Both the position numbers and the translations under genes were made by a program. This document shows positions 54,977-63,870 of a stretch of DNA of 64,000 nt, piece by piece. Origin of the DNA: a virus. The stretch covers positions 1-64,000 of the IMG/VR virus record IMGVR_UViG_3300033064_004648; one strand, 5' to 3'. Under the pieces are notes generated by a model. The model worked only from the letters and a program-made list of their open reading frames with translations. It made no database searches and was not told where the DNA came from. The stretch's first letter is position 1. Each line of letters starts with the position of its first letter.

Positions 54977-57900
54977 ATGAATTATGTAAATTACCATCGA
55001 CATTCCTATTATAGCAATATAATCATATCGGATTCGACTGTCTCGCCAGAAGACTATGCAAAACGCGCAATAGAACTTAATCAAACAGTCCTATCTTCAT
55101 GTGAACATGGCTCACCAGGAAGATACATTGAGTCATATGAATTGGCTAAACAACATAATCTCAAATTCTTATTTGCTACAGAAGCATATTTCGTCAAAGA
55201 TAGAACTGAAAAAGATAGAACAAATGCACACATAGTTCTTTTGGCTAAAAATGAATTCGGTAGAAAGGCAATCAATCGAGTTCTTTCAGAGTCTAACTTG
55301 ACTGGATTTTATTATAGACCAAGAATAGACATGGAATTACTTTTATCTTTACCTTCGGATGATGTATGGATCACCACAGCTTGTTTGGCGGGACTCTGGC
55401 AATACGAAGATTATGAAGAATTGATTTTGAAAATATCAAAACATTTTGGAAAAAATTTCTTTTTAGAAGTTCAATACCATCATACTGAAAGTCAAGTAGA
55501 ATTAAATAAAAAAATTATTAATTTATCTAATAAACATAATATAAGTATCATATTCGGAACAGACTCTCATTATATTTATCCTGATCAAGCACAAGAAAGA
55601 GATGATTATCTTTTATCAAAACATATTGAATATGAGGATGAAGATGGATGGTTCTTAGATTATCCACCTTGTGATACGGCAATAAAAAGATTTCAAAAAC
55701 AGGGAGTGCTTAATAAGTACCAAATTGAAGAAGCAATTAATAATACAAATATATTTAATGAAGTTGAAGTTTATGATTCCATAATTTTTAACACTGATAT
55801 GAAGCTTCCTTCGCTCTATCCTCATTTAATCCAAGAAGATAAAAATAAGATGTTGTCCGATTTAGTTTGGCTTAAGTGGGATGAAGAAAAAGATAAAATA
55901 GTTCAAAGCGATTGGATGATGTATAAATCCGAAATTGAAAAAGAATTGTCCATTATTCTTGAAACAGGTATGGCGGACTATTTCTTATTAGATTATGAAA
56001 TAATAAAAAAAGGTAAAGAAATGGGTGGGCATTTAACTCTTACGGGAAGAGGGAGTGGACCAAGTTTTTATATATCTAAACTCCTTGACTTTACAACAAT
56101 CGATCGCATATCTTCAAAAGTAAAATTATTCCCTGAAAGATTTATTACCAAAGAACGTATTTTAGAAACAGGGAGTTTACCTGATATTGATTTCAATATC
56201 GGCAATCCCGAAATTTTTATACAGGCTCAAACCGAAATCATGGGTGAAGATCATTCATATCCTATGTTAGTCTATGGGACAATTCGCCCCAAATCAGCAT
56301 GGAAATTATATGCCAGAGCAGTAAATATTGATTTTGAAACCGCCAATCAAGTGTCTGAAAAAATTGGCGAATATGAAAAAGCGCTTATTTATTCAGAAGA
56401 AGATGAAAAAGAAGATGTAGATATTTTTGATTATATAGATCGTCAATATAGAAACTCATATCAAGAAAGTACAAAATATTTAGGTGTTGTCGCGCAAGCA
56501 GGTGTTCATCCTTGTGCTCATCTCATATTTAATCAGAACATAAAAGAAGAAATAGGTTTAATTAGAATCAAAAATAATATATGTTGTTTGATGGATGGCG
56601 ACTGGTCTGAAAGATATAGTTTTCTTAAAAATGATTTACTCAAAGTAAATGTTGTAGAATTAATTCACCGAGTTTATAAACGCATTAAGGTAGAACCCCA
56701 CCCATTGCCCGAACTTATAGAAATATGTAAAGACAATAAAAAGGTATGGAATGTTTATGCAAGTGCTTGGACGATGGGGATCAATCAAGTGGAACCAACA
56801 ACAACAGCCGGACGAGTAGCAAAGTACAAGCCAACAAATATCTCAGAAGTTTCGGCTTTTGTCGCTGCAATTAGACCTGGATTTAAAAGTAATTATAAAC
56901 AATTCGAGTCAAGAGAACAATTTTCATATGGCATTCCTTCGCTAGACTCTATAATTCAAACAAAAGAATTTCCTCAAAGTTATTTGCTTTATCAAGAAAA
57001 CGCTATGCAAGTACTTGGTTATGCAGGAATTCCAATGCATGAAACATACGACATTATAAAAAATATTGCTAAAAAGCGTTATGAAAAAATTCGTAAATAT
57101 AAAGATATTTTCTTATCTGGAATGACTGAAAAAATTATTGTTTTAGAAAATAAGACAAGAAAAGAAGCAGACAAAATTGCCCATATGACTTGGCAAATTG
57201 TTGACGATAGTTCGCGGTATAGTTTTAATAGTTCTCATGCGTATAGTGTTGCGGGAGATTCTTTATATGGGGCATATTTAAAGTCACATTATCCTGTTGA
57301 ATTCTATGAAGTATTATTGAATATACTTGAAGAGTCTGGAGATAAAAACAGGTTGTCAAAAACTATTGCCGAGGCAGAAAGAGCATACGGAATAAAATTT
57401 CCTCGTCTTAAGTTTGGACAGGATAATAGACATATCAAAGGTGATTCCAAAACAAAAGAAATTACACCTAGTTTAAAAACCATTAAAGGATTTGGAAGTA
57501 AAATTGGTGAAAACTTATATTTGTTAGGACAAAGTAATTATAATTCATTTTTAGATTTTCTTATAGATGCAGAAGAAAAAGGTTATAAGAGCAAGAAATA
57601 TGAATCTCTAATAAAAATTAATTATTTTGATATGTTTGGTGGAAACCTAAAACTTTTAAAAATATTTGATGAATTTACTTCCGGTAAAAGCAGGTATTCT
57701 CGAAAACATACAGATAAAACAAAAGAAAAAAGAATTATTGGTTTACGGGAATTTAGTGATAAAGCAAAAGATGAAAAACTTCCTATTATAGAGCAAATAA
57801 TATCTGATCAAGAAATATTGGGATATGTTAATACAATATATCCTAATATTGATAAAAGATATATAATTGTACAATCTCTTAGTCTGAAATTCGCCCCGCG

Positions 57901-58156
57901 TGCTTCTGTGTACTGCCTATCCAACGGACGAGTAGTAAGCTTAAAAATATATAGAAAAACATATGATAATAATATATTTTTGGGCGGTGACATCCTATAC
58001 TGTCGAAACTTTGAGAAAAAAAATCCCGTCAAATTTGTCAATGGAGAATATGTTGATGACATGAATGGCAAAATGCAGTATTGGTTAACTGACTATGATG
58101 TTATTCAGCCAGAAGCCTTTGATAAATTGAAAAGGAACTATGATAAAAAGAATTGA
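54977..58156 (+). CDS. dnaE: DNA polymerase III alpha subunit (DnaE-like, phage type)
   Basis: 1059 aa. PHP domain at the N-terminus (NYHRHSYYSN, CEHGS, FGTDSH), then the C-family polymerase core: LTGRGSGPSFYISKLL (about 355-370), FPERF, GSLPDIDFNIGN (about 400-411), and in the fingers NSSHAYSVAGDSLYGAYLKSHYP (the usual FNKSHSAAYA region). A helix-hairpin-helix-like IKGFGSKIGENLY and a C-terminal OB-like region follow. It replicates the phage genome. Where E. coli DnaE has the D-x-D catalytic pair, this protein has DIDFN, i.e. Asn in place of the second Asp. Confidence 0.92.
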   Translation: MNYVNYHRHSYYSNIIISDSTVSPEDYAKRAIELNQTVLSSCEHGSPGRYIESYELAKQHNLKFLFATEAYFVKDRTEKDRTNAHIVLLAKNEFGRKAINRVLSESNLTGFYYRPRIDMELLLSLPSDDVWITTACLAGLWQYEDYEELILKISKHFGKNFFLEVQYHHTESQVELNKKIINLSNKHNISIIFGTDSHYIYPDQAQERDDYLLSKHIEYEDEDGWFLDYPPCDTAIKRFQKQGVLNKYQIEEAINNTNIFNEVEVYDSIIFNTDMKLPSLYPHLIQEDKNKMLSDLVWLKWDEEKDKIVQSDWMMYKSEIEKELSIILETGMADYFLLDYEIIKKGKEMGGHLTLTGRGSGPSFYISKLLDFTTIDRISSKVKLFPERFITKERILETGSLPDIDFNIGNPEIFIQAQTEIMGEDHSYPMLVYGTIRPKSAWKLYARAVNIDFETANQVSEKIGEYEKALIYSEEDEKEDVDIFDYIDRQYRNSYQESTKYLGVVAQAGVHPCAHLIFNQNIKEEIGLIRIKNNICCLMDGDWSERYSFLKNDLLKVNVVELIHRVYKRIKVEPHPLPELIEICKDNKKVWNVYASAWTMGINQVEPTTTAGRVAKYKPTNISEVSAFVAAIRPGFKSNYKQFESREQFSYGIPSLDSIIQTKEFPQSYLLYQENAMQVLGYAGIPMHETYDIIKNIAKKRYEKIRKYKDIFLSGMTEKIIVLENKTRKEADKIAHMTWQIVDDSSRYSFNSSHAYSVAGDSLYGAYLKSHYPVEFYEVLLNILEESGDKNRLSKTIAEAERAYGIKFPRLKFGQDNRHIKGDSKTKEITPSLKTIKGFGSKIGENLYLLGQSNYNSFLDFLIDAEEKGYKSKKYESLIKINYFDMFGGNLKLLKIFDEFTSGKSRYSRKHTDKTKEKRIIGLREFSDKAKDEKLPIIEQIISDQEILGYVNTIYPNIDKRYIIVQSLSLKFAPRASVYCLSNGRVVSLKIYRKTYDNNIFLGGDILYCRNFEKKNPVKFVNGEYVDDMNGKMQYWLTDYDVIQPEAFDKLKRNYDKKN

Positions 58157-59222
58157 TTTGGGTGGAAGAAGGTTTGGAAAATTATTGGTAATTGACTATA
58201 GTGGAAATCGTTATTGGAATTGTTTGTGCGACTGCGGGAATTATAAAACTATAAGACATGACCATCTGTTGAACGGAGATACAAGAAGTTGTGGATGCTT
58301 GAGACATAAAGATTTGGCGAGAACCAAATTCAATAAGCTTTTAGTTATTTCGCGATCAGACAAACCTAAAAATGTAACAAATAGAAGTTTTTATTGGCGA
58401 TGTTTATGTGATTGTGGAAACTATACTATAGCATCCACTAATGCATTGAAACGCGGACGAGTAAAATCTTGCGGTTGTTTAAAACATAAAGACAGATATA
58501 TTGACATAACAGGACAAAGATTCTCGAGATTATTAGTAATAAAAAAGTTTGACAAAACTGATGGCAATGTAATTCGGTGGTTGTGTCAATGTGATTGTGG
58601 AAAAACAAAAATAATATCGGGGCAAAGTTTAAAAAGTGGATTGACAAAAAGTTGTGGATGCTTATCTATAGAAAAAACCACTAAAAGAAATCAATTACGA
58701 AAAGGACATAATAAATACGACCTTGCCGGGACATATGGTATTGGTTATGACAGTAAAGGCAAAATATTTTATTTTGATTTAGACGATTATGATAAAATTA
58801 AGAATTATCGATGGTATGTTACAAAAAAAGGATATGTTGCAAGCAGTTATCTTCCGTCTGGTAGTAAAAAAGACGGAAAGATATCAATTGCTATGCATAG
58901 AATAATTACAAACTGTATTGACAAAAAATTAGTTCCAGATCATATAAATCACATTAATTATGACAATCGAAAAAGTAATTTAAGAGTTGTTACTTATTCT
59001 CAAAACAATCAAAATAAAATTATTTATAAAAAAAATACTTCTTCTGGACGTATGGGAGTTTGTTGGCAAAAAAGTATAAACAAATGGTATTCATACATTA
59101 ATATCAATAAAAGAAGGATCAATTTAGGGTATTATGAAAAATTAGACGACGCTATAAAAGCAAGAGAATTAGGCGAGATTGAGTACTTCAAAAAATATAG
59201 GTGTGGACAACCTAACCCTTGA
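58140..59222 (+). CDS. HNH-AP2 endonuclease with three zinc modules
   Basis: Three modules (GRRFGKLLVIDYS...CLCDCGN...SCGC; KFNKLLVISRS...; GQRFSRLLVIKKF...) span about 1-180, followed by an HNH with intact VPDHINHINYDNRKSNLR and an AP2 domain (SGRMGVCWQKSINKWYSYI). The most complete member of the modular family here. Overlaps the polymerase gene by 17 bp, as expected for an endonuclease placed after an essential gene. Confidence 0.88.
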   Translation: MIKRIDLGGRRFGKLLVIDYSGNRYWNCLCDCGNYKTIRHDHLLNGDTRSCGCLRHKDLARTKFNKLLVISRSDKPKNVTNRSFYWRCLCDCGNYTIASTNALKRGRVKSCGCLKHKDRYIDITGQRFSRLLVIKKFDKTDGNVIRWLCQCDCGKTKIISGQSLKSGLTKSCGCLSIEKTTKRNQLRKGHNKYDLAGTYGIGYDSKGKIFYFDLDDYDKIKNYRWYVTKKGYVASSYLPSGSKKDGKISIAMHRIITNCIDKKLVPDHINHINYDNRKSNLRVVTYSQNNQNKIIYKKNTSSGRMGVCWQKSINKWYSYININKRRINLGYYEKLDDAIKARELGEIEYFKKYRCGQPNP

Positions 59223-59247
59223 CAAAATGTAAGATGTATGGTATTAT
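59219..59247 (+). promoter_or_regulatory. sigma70-like promoter
   Basis: TTGACA (59219-59224), 17-bp spacer ending TGG, TATTAT (59242-59247). A palindrome copy (about 59260-59290) lies in its leader. Confidence 0.82.
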
Positions 59248-59302
59248 AATAGAAACAAAACAACATAAAACAGTAATTTTATCATGTTTAAGGAGAAAAT
59301 AA

Positions 59303-59614
59303 ATGACTAAACTATTAGCGTGTAGGTGTGGTGGAGAACCATTTTATTCGTTGCGTCATGTAGATGGTTATGGAGATTCAGAACAGGTTACTTGTAGTAT
59401 GTGTGGCATTACGACTGGTGGCATGTATGCGGAGGGTGTAGCTGTAAAAGTATGGAACGAGCGCGCACCAGACCCACGACTTCTAAAGGCGATTGAGGAG
59501 ATAGAAGAAGCAACGGAGAAACAAATAGAATTATATGGGCAAGAATATTTTACTGGGAAAGCAGATTCAGTAACGATTTTAAATAAGCATATTCCGAAGG
59601 TGAAAGATGAATAG
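59303..59614 (+). CDS. Lar-like zinc-ribbon protein (restriction-alleviation family type)
   Basis: 103 aa. CRCGGEPFYSLRHVDG...VTCSMCGITTGG...AVKVWNERA follows the Lar/zinc-ribbon outline (CPFCGG...CxxCGa...AIxxWNrR). Lar proteins ease host restriction, but many family members are of unknown role. The C-terminal 45 residues are an extra helical extension. TAAGGAGAAAATAA precedes the ATG. Confidence 0.7.
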   Translation: MTKLLACRCGGEPFYSLRHVDGYGDSEQVTCSMCGITTGGMYAEGVAVKVWNERAPDPRLLKAIEEIEEATEKQIELYGQEYFTGKADSVTILNKHIPKVKDE

Positions 59615-59705
59615 AACTGCTATAATTGGTGCTAACGTAATTATGGAAGTCCAATCGGGGCATTTAGCAAAACAGGAAGGTATTGGGTATAGAAATGAAA
59701 ATTAG
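59607..59705 (+). CDS. Possible small protein, 32 aa
   Basis: Overlaps the Lar-like gene by 8 bp and the next gene by 11 bp; GAAGGTGAAAG can serve as SD. Sequence NRTAIIGANVIMEVQSGHL has no known motif. Confidence 0.35.
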   Translation: MNRTAIIGANVIMEVQSGHLAKQEGIGYRNEN

Positions 59706-59871
59706 TGAATTACTTAAAATTTTAAGGGCAAAGAAAAAAGCGTATGGAGATCTTGAAATCAGAGTTTATGATCCTGATTGGCGGGCATATTATAATATTG
59801 ATGTAAAATATATTGAAAAAACAAATGATGAAGGCGATGATTTTCTTTGTTTAAATACCCCTTCAAATTAA
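59695..59871 (+). CDS. Hypothetical protein, 58 aa
   Basis: The ATG at 59695 is chosen over an in-frame TTG at 59683; AGGAAGG lies about 15 bp upstream. KISELLKILRAKKKAYGDLEIRV resembles small phage proteins with an ELxxLLxxxxxxxGDLxV opening. Confidence 0.55.
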   Translation: MKISELLKILRAKKKAYGDLEIRVYDPDWRAYYNIDVKYIEKTNDEGDDFLCLNTPSN

Positions 59872-59891
59872 TATAATAAAAGGCAAAACAA

Positions 59892-60050
59892 ATGATTGCA
59901 GATAAGCGATTGAATAAAATTAGAAAACTAGTTAACATTATCTATACGGCAAGAAGTGTAATAGAAATAACTGTTGCCGCAAATGAACTTGTTAAACTAT
60001 CCAAGGAGATAAGGCATGAAAAACGCATTAGATTATATTCTGGCGGATAA
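59892..60050 (+). CDS. Hypothetical basic protein, 52 aa
   Basis: Helical and basic (ADKRLNKIRKLVNIIYTARS). Overlaps the next gene by 35 bp, so one of the two starts or ends may be mis-set; AAAAGGCAAAACAA is the SD region. Confidence 0.45.
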   Translation: MIADKRLNKIRKLVNIIYTARSVIEITVAANELVKLSKEIRHEKRIRLYSGG

Positions 60051-60348
60051 TGTTAATATGGCTTTTCTTTGGAATGAAAAACAGATGGTTGTTATAAATG
60101 CAGCAAGAAAAGAATTAAAAACCCTTCGCCGACAGAATAAAGATTTTATTGATGATGCAAAGGCGTTGACAAATTCTATTGCGTCCTTAAAGGATTTTGT
60201 AAATCTAAGTGGGCTTACATTCAAGAAAAAAGATGGTTCAGGTATTGGTAGTGGAGAAGCGTTGGTGTTCGGACAGTTTATAACTAATATAGATGAGGCA
60301 ATAGAACAACACAACGCCCTCATGCAGAAATATAATAAAACCACATAA
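60016..60348 (+). CDS. Hypothetical protein with coiled coil, 110 aa
   Basis: CCAAGGAGATAAGGC precedes the ATG. The central helices (MVVINAARKELKTLRRQNKD) look like a coiled coil. Its stop lies inside the left arm of a perfect palindrome. Confidence 0.6.
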   Translation: MKNALDYILADNVNMAFLWNEKQMVVINAARKELKTLRRQNKDFIDDAKALTNSIASLKDFVNLSGLTFKKKDGSGIGSGEALVFGQFITNIDEAIEQHNALMQKYNKTT

Positions 60349-60369
60349 AATAGTTCTTTTATGTGGTTT
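60338..60369 (+). repeat. Intergenic palindrome, perfect consensus copy
   Basis: AAACCACATAAAA (60338-60350), loop TAGTTC, TTTTATGTGGTTT (60357-60369): a perfect 13-bp inverted repeat that I take as the family consensus. Confidence 0.9.
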
Positions 60370-60384
60370 AATAAAAAAGGAAAA

Positions 60385-60645
60385 ATGAAACAATTAATGT
60401 TATTAGAAGTTCGTGGAAGAACCAAGCCGTGGGATTTTATTGTCGAAGGCGATAGTGACTATCTGGAAGAATGGAGAGAAGACGGTCTTGATATCAATCC
60501 GCTAGTCAATGTAATTCCTGAATGGGTAGTAGACATAGGACTTTTACGACCATGGTGTTTTTTTCAAGATCTATTAAATAGTAAATGGGCTGGAAGAATT
60601 TTGATAGGTTGCATTATTGTTGGAATTATAATATCGGTTGTATAA
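60385..60645 (+). CDS. Hypothetical protein with C-terminal membrane anchor, 86 aa
   Basis: ATG 60385 follows AAAAAGGAAAA. Polar N-terminal part, then a hydrophobic C-terminal helix (RILIGCIIVGIIISVV), a tail-anchored layout. Confidence 0.58.
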   Translation: MKQLMLLEVRGRTKPWDFIVEGDSDYLEEWREDGLDINPLVNVIPEWVVDIGLLRPWCFFQDLLNSKWAGRILIGCIIVGIIISVV

Positions 60646-60706
60646 TAAAATCGGTATGATAAAATGATTCTTTTATGCGGTTCAAGAAAACATAAGGAAA
60701 AGTAAA

Positions 60707-60907
60707 ATGAAAATTAAAAATAGACAAGGCGTGTGGATCAATACTAGAACTGATTGGGGATATGAAACCAATGCAGATTTTGTGCTTGCATTATTGGAGC
60801 ATGGGGAAATGACAAGGGATGTTTTATCTGAAATTTTGAATCTAGATAGTTTACCAGACGACTTGAATAAAAAAATTCGAAAAGTTTTGGACAGAAATAA
60901 TTTTTAG
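60707..60907 (+). CDS. Hypothetical protein, 66 aa
   Basis: AAGGAAAAGTAAA upstream. Helical C-terminal half (DVLSEILNLDSLPDDLNKKI). Unknown. Confidence 0.55.
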   Translation: MKIKNRQGVWINTRTDWGYETNADFVLALLEHGEMTRDVLSEILNLDSLPDDLNKKIRKVLDRNNF

Positions 60908-60931
60908 AGATCTCACAATAAAAGGAGAAAA

Positions 60932-61249
60932 ATGAGCAAAATTGAAGAACTGCGTAAGATTACAGAAGAAGTAAGGGAGAAAAAAAATGCAGATTGGGAA
61001 TCTATTCGTGTAAAGTTTTTTAATGGAAAGTTGTTCGAAAGAATACTGTCTGATTTTGAAGAAGAGGCATTACTGGTGGCTCAAAAGGGTGAGCATATTG
61101 CTTTTATCAGGATGGATACATATTTTCCTCGTGGCGTTATTCCGGACAATGGTGAAAGTCTGCTTGACTATGCTATGACAAGGACTGGCTATTTTTATTC
61201 GTCCGATAAAACAAACGATGGTGGGCGTACATTGGGATTTTCGTGGTAA
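60932..61249 (+). CDS. Hypothetical protein, 105 aa
   Basis: AAAAGGAGAAAA precedes the ATG. Alpha/beta with AFIRMDTYFPRGVIPDNGESL. Not recognised. Confidence 0.6.
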   Translation: MSKIEELRKITEEVREKKNADWESIRVKFFNGKLFERILSDFEEEALLVAQKGEHIAFIRMDTYFPRGVIPDNGESLLDYAMTRTGYFYSSDKTNDGGRTLGFSW

Positions 61250-61295
61250 TATTGAAACAACATAAAATGATGTTTTTATGTGGTTTAGAGGAAAA

Positions 61296-61556
61296 ATGAG
61301 AAAACAAGAGCTGTTAGACGAAGCATATAAGAAAGAAACAAGAGAGACATTTTCTACGAAAAAAGATAGACGAAATCTTTGGCTAAAACATGGTGTCGTA
61401 CATGGCGATCTTCTTGTTGTACAGAGGATTTACTATTGGTTACGTTGGAAACTTACAGGACAGAAACTAAATTTATGGAAAATGACACCACACTATGTTG
61501 TGTTGAATAAAGATTTTTTAAAGGATATGTGGTTTGAAGATATAAAGGAGATTTAA
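61296..61556 (+). CDS. Hypothetical basic protein, 86 aa
   Basis: ATG 61296 follows AGAGGAAAA, immediately after a palindrome copy (about 61256-61286). Basic, with Trp-rich YYWLRWKLTGQKLNLWK. Unknown. Confidence 0.55.
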   Translation: MRKQELLDEAYKKETRETFSTKKDRRNLWLKHGVVHGDLLVVQRIYYWLRWKLTGQKLNLWKMTPHYVVLNKDFLKDMWFEDIKEI

Positions 61557-61557
61557 A

Positions 61558-61761
61558 ATGAAATGGATTTCAAAGCGCCCTATTTATGATGACAGTAGAT
61601 ATATAAAAAAATTTTTACTCTTCCCCATAAAAGTAAAAAGAGAAGTATGTTGGTTAGAAACAGCATATATTTTCCAAGTATGGAATCATGGATGGAAAAA
61701 TAAATTTTTTATTACAGAGGAATATTACAATGATTTTGACCAAAAAAGGAAAGACAAATAA
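61558..61761 (+). CDS. Hypothetical basic protein, 67 aa
   Basis: AAGGAGATTTAAA upstream. Aromatic and basic (RYIKKFLLFPIKVKREVCW). Unknown. Confidence 0.55.
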   Translation: MKWISKRPIYDDSRYIKKFLLFPIKVKREVCWLETAYIFQVWNHGWKNKFFITEEYYNDFDQKRKDK

Positions 61762-61796
61762 AATGCATCTTTTATGTGGAAAAAGGAAAAAAATAA

Positions 61797-62264
61797 ATGA
61801 AAACAATTGACATGAATTGGAGAGGGTATTCATTCTCTGCCAACGACGACAAGGATAGATCAACGCATGACAAAATACTTATTAGAGTAGATAAATATAC
61901 TTATGCTGAATTTACAAGAGATGCTATATTAGAGTTGATAAGGGAACTGGCTGAATACATTGAAGATGACGATGCCGCTGAAAATGACATATTACAAACT
62001 CAACGGACTAAATTAGAATTAGGGGCAACGGCGGCAGAATTTGTGGTAGGACCAATCGCAGAAGAATTGGCGTTGTGTATGAGATATTTCGAGAAGAATA
62101 TCCCGACAGAAGAAACAGAATTCCCTCCAATTAAAAACTTCTTTCTACATCCATTAATAGAGGACATAGAAAATGATATAATGGCTCATGCGATTGAATA
62201 TCCTGACCACGGTTTTAAAATAAAAGTTGAATGGATTCCTTCAGCTAAGAAGAAAACAAAATGA
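61797..62264 (+). CDS. Hypothetical acidic protein, 155 aa
   Basis: AAAAAGGAAAAAAATAA upstream. N-terminal WRGYSFSANDDKDRSTHDKI, then helices with ELGATAAEFVVGPIAEELAL. No motif recognised. ATGA overlap with the next gene. Confidence 0.58.
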   Translation: MKTIDMNWRGYSFSANDDKDRSTHDKILIRVDKYTYAEFTRDAILELIRELAEYIEDDDAAENDILQTQRTKLELGATAAEFVVGPIAEELALCMRYFEKNIPTEETEFPPIKNFFLHPLIEDIENDIMAHAIEYPDHGFKIKVEWIPSAKKKTK

Positions 62265-62581
62265 TAAAAATATATTCAGGAGCATTATCAAGATACTTTG
62301 AAAAATTTACATTAAATAAAGACGACCCATTTTACATATTTTTTCCTTGTAAAAAAACATGGCGTGGAATAGAGGTAATTCCAACAGAATGTAGCAAATG
62401 GGCAAATGAGATTGGTTCTTATAGAATGATATTTGATGAAAACAATCTCAAATATAATTCTTTTGCGATTACGAAGGAAGGTATTGAAATACAAATTTCT
62501 AAAAACAGATTAATAGAAAGCCAAGAACAATTAGTCAACGAAATAAGCCAAGGATTTTTGGTGCCTTTAAAAACCAAATAA
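62261..62581 (+). CDS. Hypothetical protein, 106 aa
   Basis: ATGA-coupled. Beta-rich start (IKIYSGALSRYFEKFTLN). Not recognised. Confidence 0.55.
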   Translation: MIKIYSGALSRYFEKFTLNKDDPFYIFFPCKKTWRGIEVIPTECSKWANEIGSYRMIFDENNLKYNSFAITKEGIEIQISKNRLIESQEQLVNEISQGFLVPLKTK

Positions 62582-62613
62582 AATACATATTTTATGTGAA
62601 AAGGAATATAAAA

Positions 62614-62811
62614 ATGGAATATGAAATAGTAATGGAAGAACGGATGACTTTAAACAGTGCAGAAATCGATGCATTTATGTCGCTTGTAGGCGAAACGACT
62701 AGAAAGCAAAAAATGGGTTTTAGAGTCTCTGAATCAGACTCTAATTTATTGGATGAAGTTTATTTTGAGGTGTGTGATTTGCGCAGACAGAATAACATAG
62801 AAACCACATAG
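62614..62811 (+). CDS. Hypothetical acidic protein, 65 aa
   Basis: ATG 62614 follows AAAAGGAATATAAAA; an in-frame GTG at 62596 lies inside the right palindrome arm and is less likely. MEYEIVMEERMTLNSAEID opening. Unknown. Confidence 0.55.
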   Translation: MEYEIVMEERMTLNSAEIDAFMSLVGETTRKQKMGFRVSESDSNLLDEVYFEVCDLRRQNNIETT

Positions 62812-62812
62812 A

Positions 62813-63016
62813 ATGATAAGAAAAATATATCTAAGATTGCTTTTATGGGGTTTTAGAATCGGCGCATTTTTTCATTGGGAGTTTGCAGAAGACCAGTGCG
62901 AGGATTTAGAACTTGCTCTTAACGATGAGTTTATTGCTGGTATGAGAAAAATAATTAAAGCTGTAGAATCTACGGATTTTGATATTGGTAAGGTAAAAAA
63001 GGTTGATAAGTTATAG
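62813..63016 (+). CDS. Hypothetical protein, 67 aa
   Basis: Starts 1 bp after the upstream stop. Hydrophobic N-terminal segment (IYLRLLLWGFRIGAFFHW) that could be membrane-associated, then an acidic part. Confidence 0.5.
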   Translation: MIRKIYLRLLLWGFRIGAFFHWEFAEDQCEDLELALNDEFIAGMRKIIKAVESTDFDIGKVKKVDKL

Positions 63017-63061
63017 TAAAAAACCACATAAAATGAGGGTTTTATCATAAAAGGAAAAAAT

Positions 63062-63697
63062 ATGGCGGCAATAGCATACGATAATAATGGAAATATAAGG
63101 ATACCAAAAAAAGAAAATAAAAAGGAGAAAATAATGAGTGCACTAAGTGATTATGTGAACGTAAAAAATTACAAAATAGAAATAGATGGCAATACTATGG
63201 GAGATTCAATTTTGAGCGGAGAAGTAAGTATTGGATTTGATTGGGCAGAAGAAAATAAAAAAGTTTTTACCAAGGAGATATTAAAAAGCATGAAAAACAA
63301 TAATGAATTTACTTTTATGAACAGGATAGGAGAGTTTGCAACATATATTCAAAATGAAACAAATTACGAAAATCTAGTACCAAAAAGAGTTATCTATAAT
63401 GGGCGCACCACTATTTGCAAATGGAAAGATGGTACAAAAACAGTTGTCAAAGCAACTAAAGATGATAATCCAACACATGAGCACGGCGTAGCCATGGCAG
63501 TTATTCGAAAACTATTTCCAAGCCGACAAGAATTTCTTAGGTTGGTGGATAGTGGATATGATGTGATTGAAGAGACAAAGAAAAGAGAGATAGAAAAAGC
63601 AGAACGAAAAGAAATTGCGAGACTTGAAAAAATAAGAATAAAAGATGAAAAAGAACGTGCAAAAGCAAAACTTGGCGAGTTTATCGTAAAGGAATAA
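63062..63697 (+). CDS. Unknown 211-aa protein (187 aa from the internal start)
   Basis: Two starts compete: ATG 63062 and ATG 63134; the second is preceded by a stronger AAAAAGGAGAAAATA. Residues from 63134 give a mixed domain (NTMGDSILSGEVSIGFDWA) and a long charged C-terminal helix (EIEKAERKEIARLEKIRIKD). The first 24 codons may be a small leader gene that lost its stop. Function unknown. Confidence 0.62.
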   Translation: MAAIAYDNNGNIRIPKKENKKEKIMSALSDYVNVKNYKIEIDGNTMGDSILSGEVSIGFDWAEENKKVFTKEILKSMKNNNEFTFMNRIGEFATYIQNETNYENLVPKRVIYNGRTTICKWKDGTKTVVKATKDDNPTHEHGVAMAVIRKLFPSRQEFLRLVDSGYDVIEETKKREIEKAERKEIARLEKIRIKDEKERAKAKLGEFIVKE

Positions 63698-63700
63698 GTA

Positions 63701-63865
63701 ATGGACAAAATCAATGTACTTGCAAAAAACATTATAGCTATGCTCATGGATTACGATGAGTCGCTTGCTGATTTTTTTATTGAATTAGATGAAATCGATA
63801 AAAAAGAACTCATGAGTGATTTAGAAGATATAATTTATATTGCCACAGAAAAATATTGGGCATAG
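63701..63865 (+). CDS. Hypothetical acidic protein, 54 aa
   Basis: AAAGGAATAAGTA upstream. Acidic helices (DYDESLADFFIELDEIDKKE). Unknown. Confidence 0.55.
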   Translation: MDKINVLAKNIIAMLMDYDESLADFFIELDEIDKKELMSDLEDIIYIATEKYWA

Positions 63866-63870
63866 ATAGA

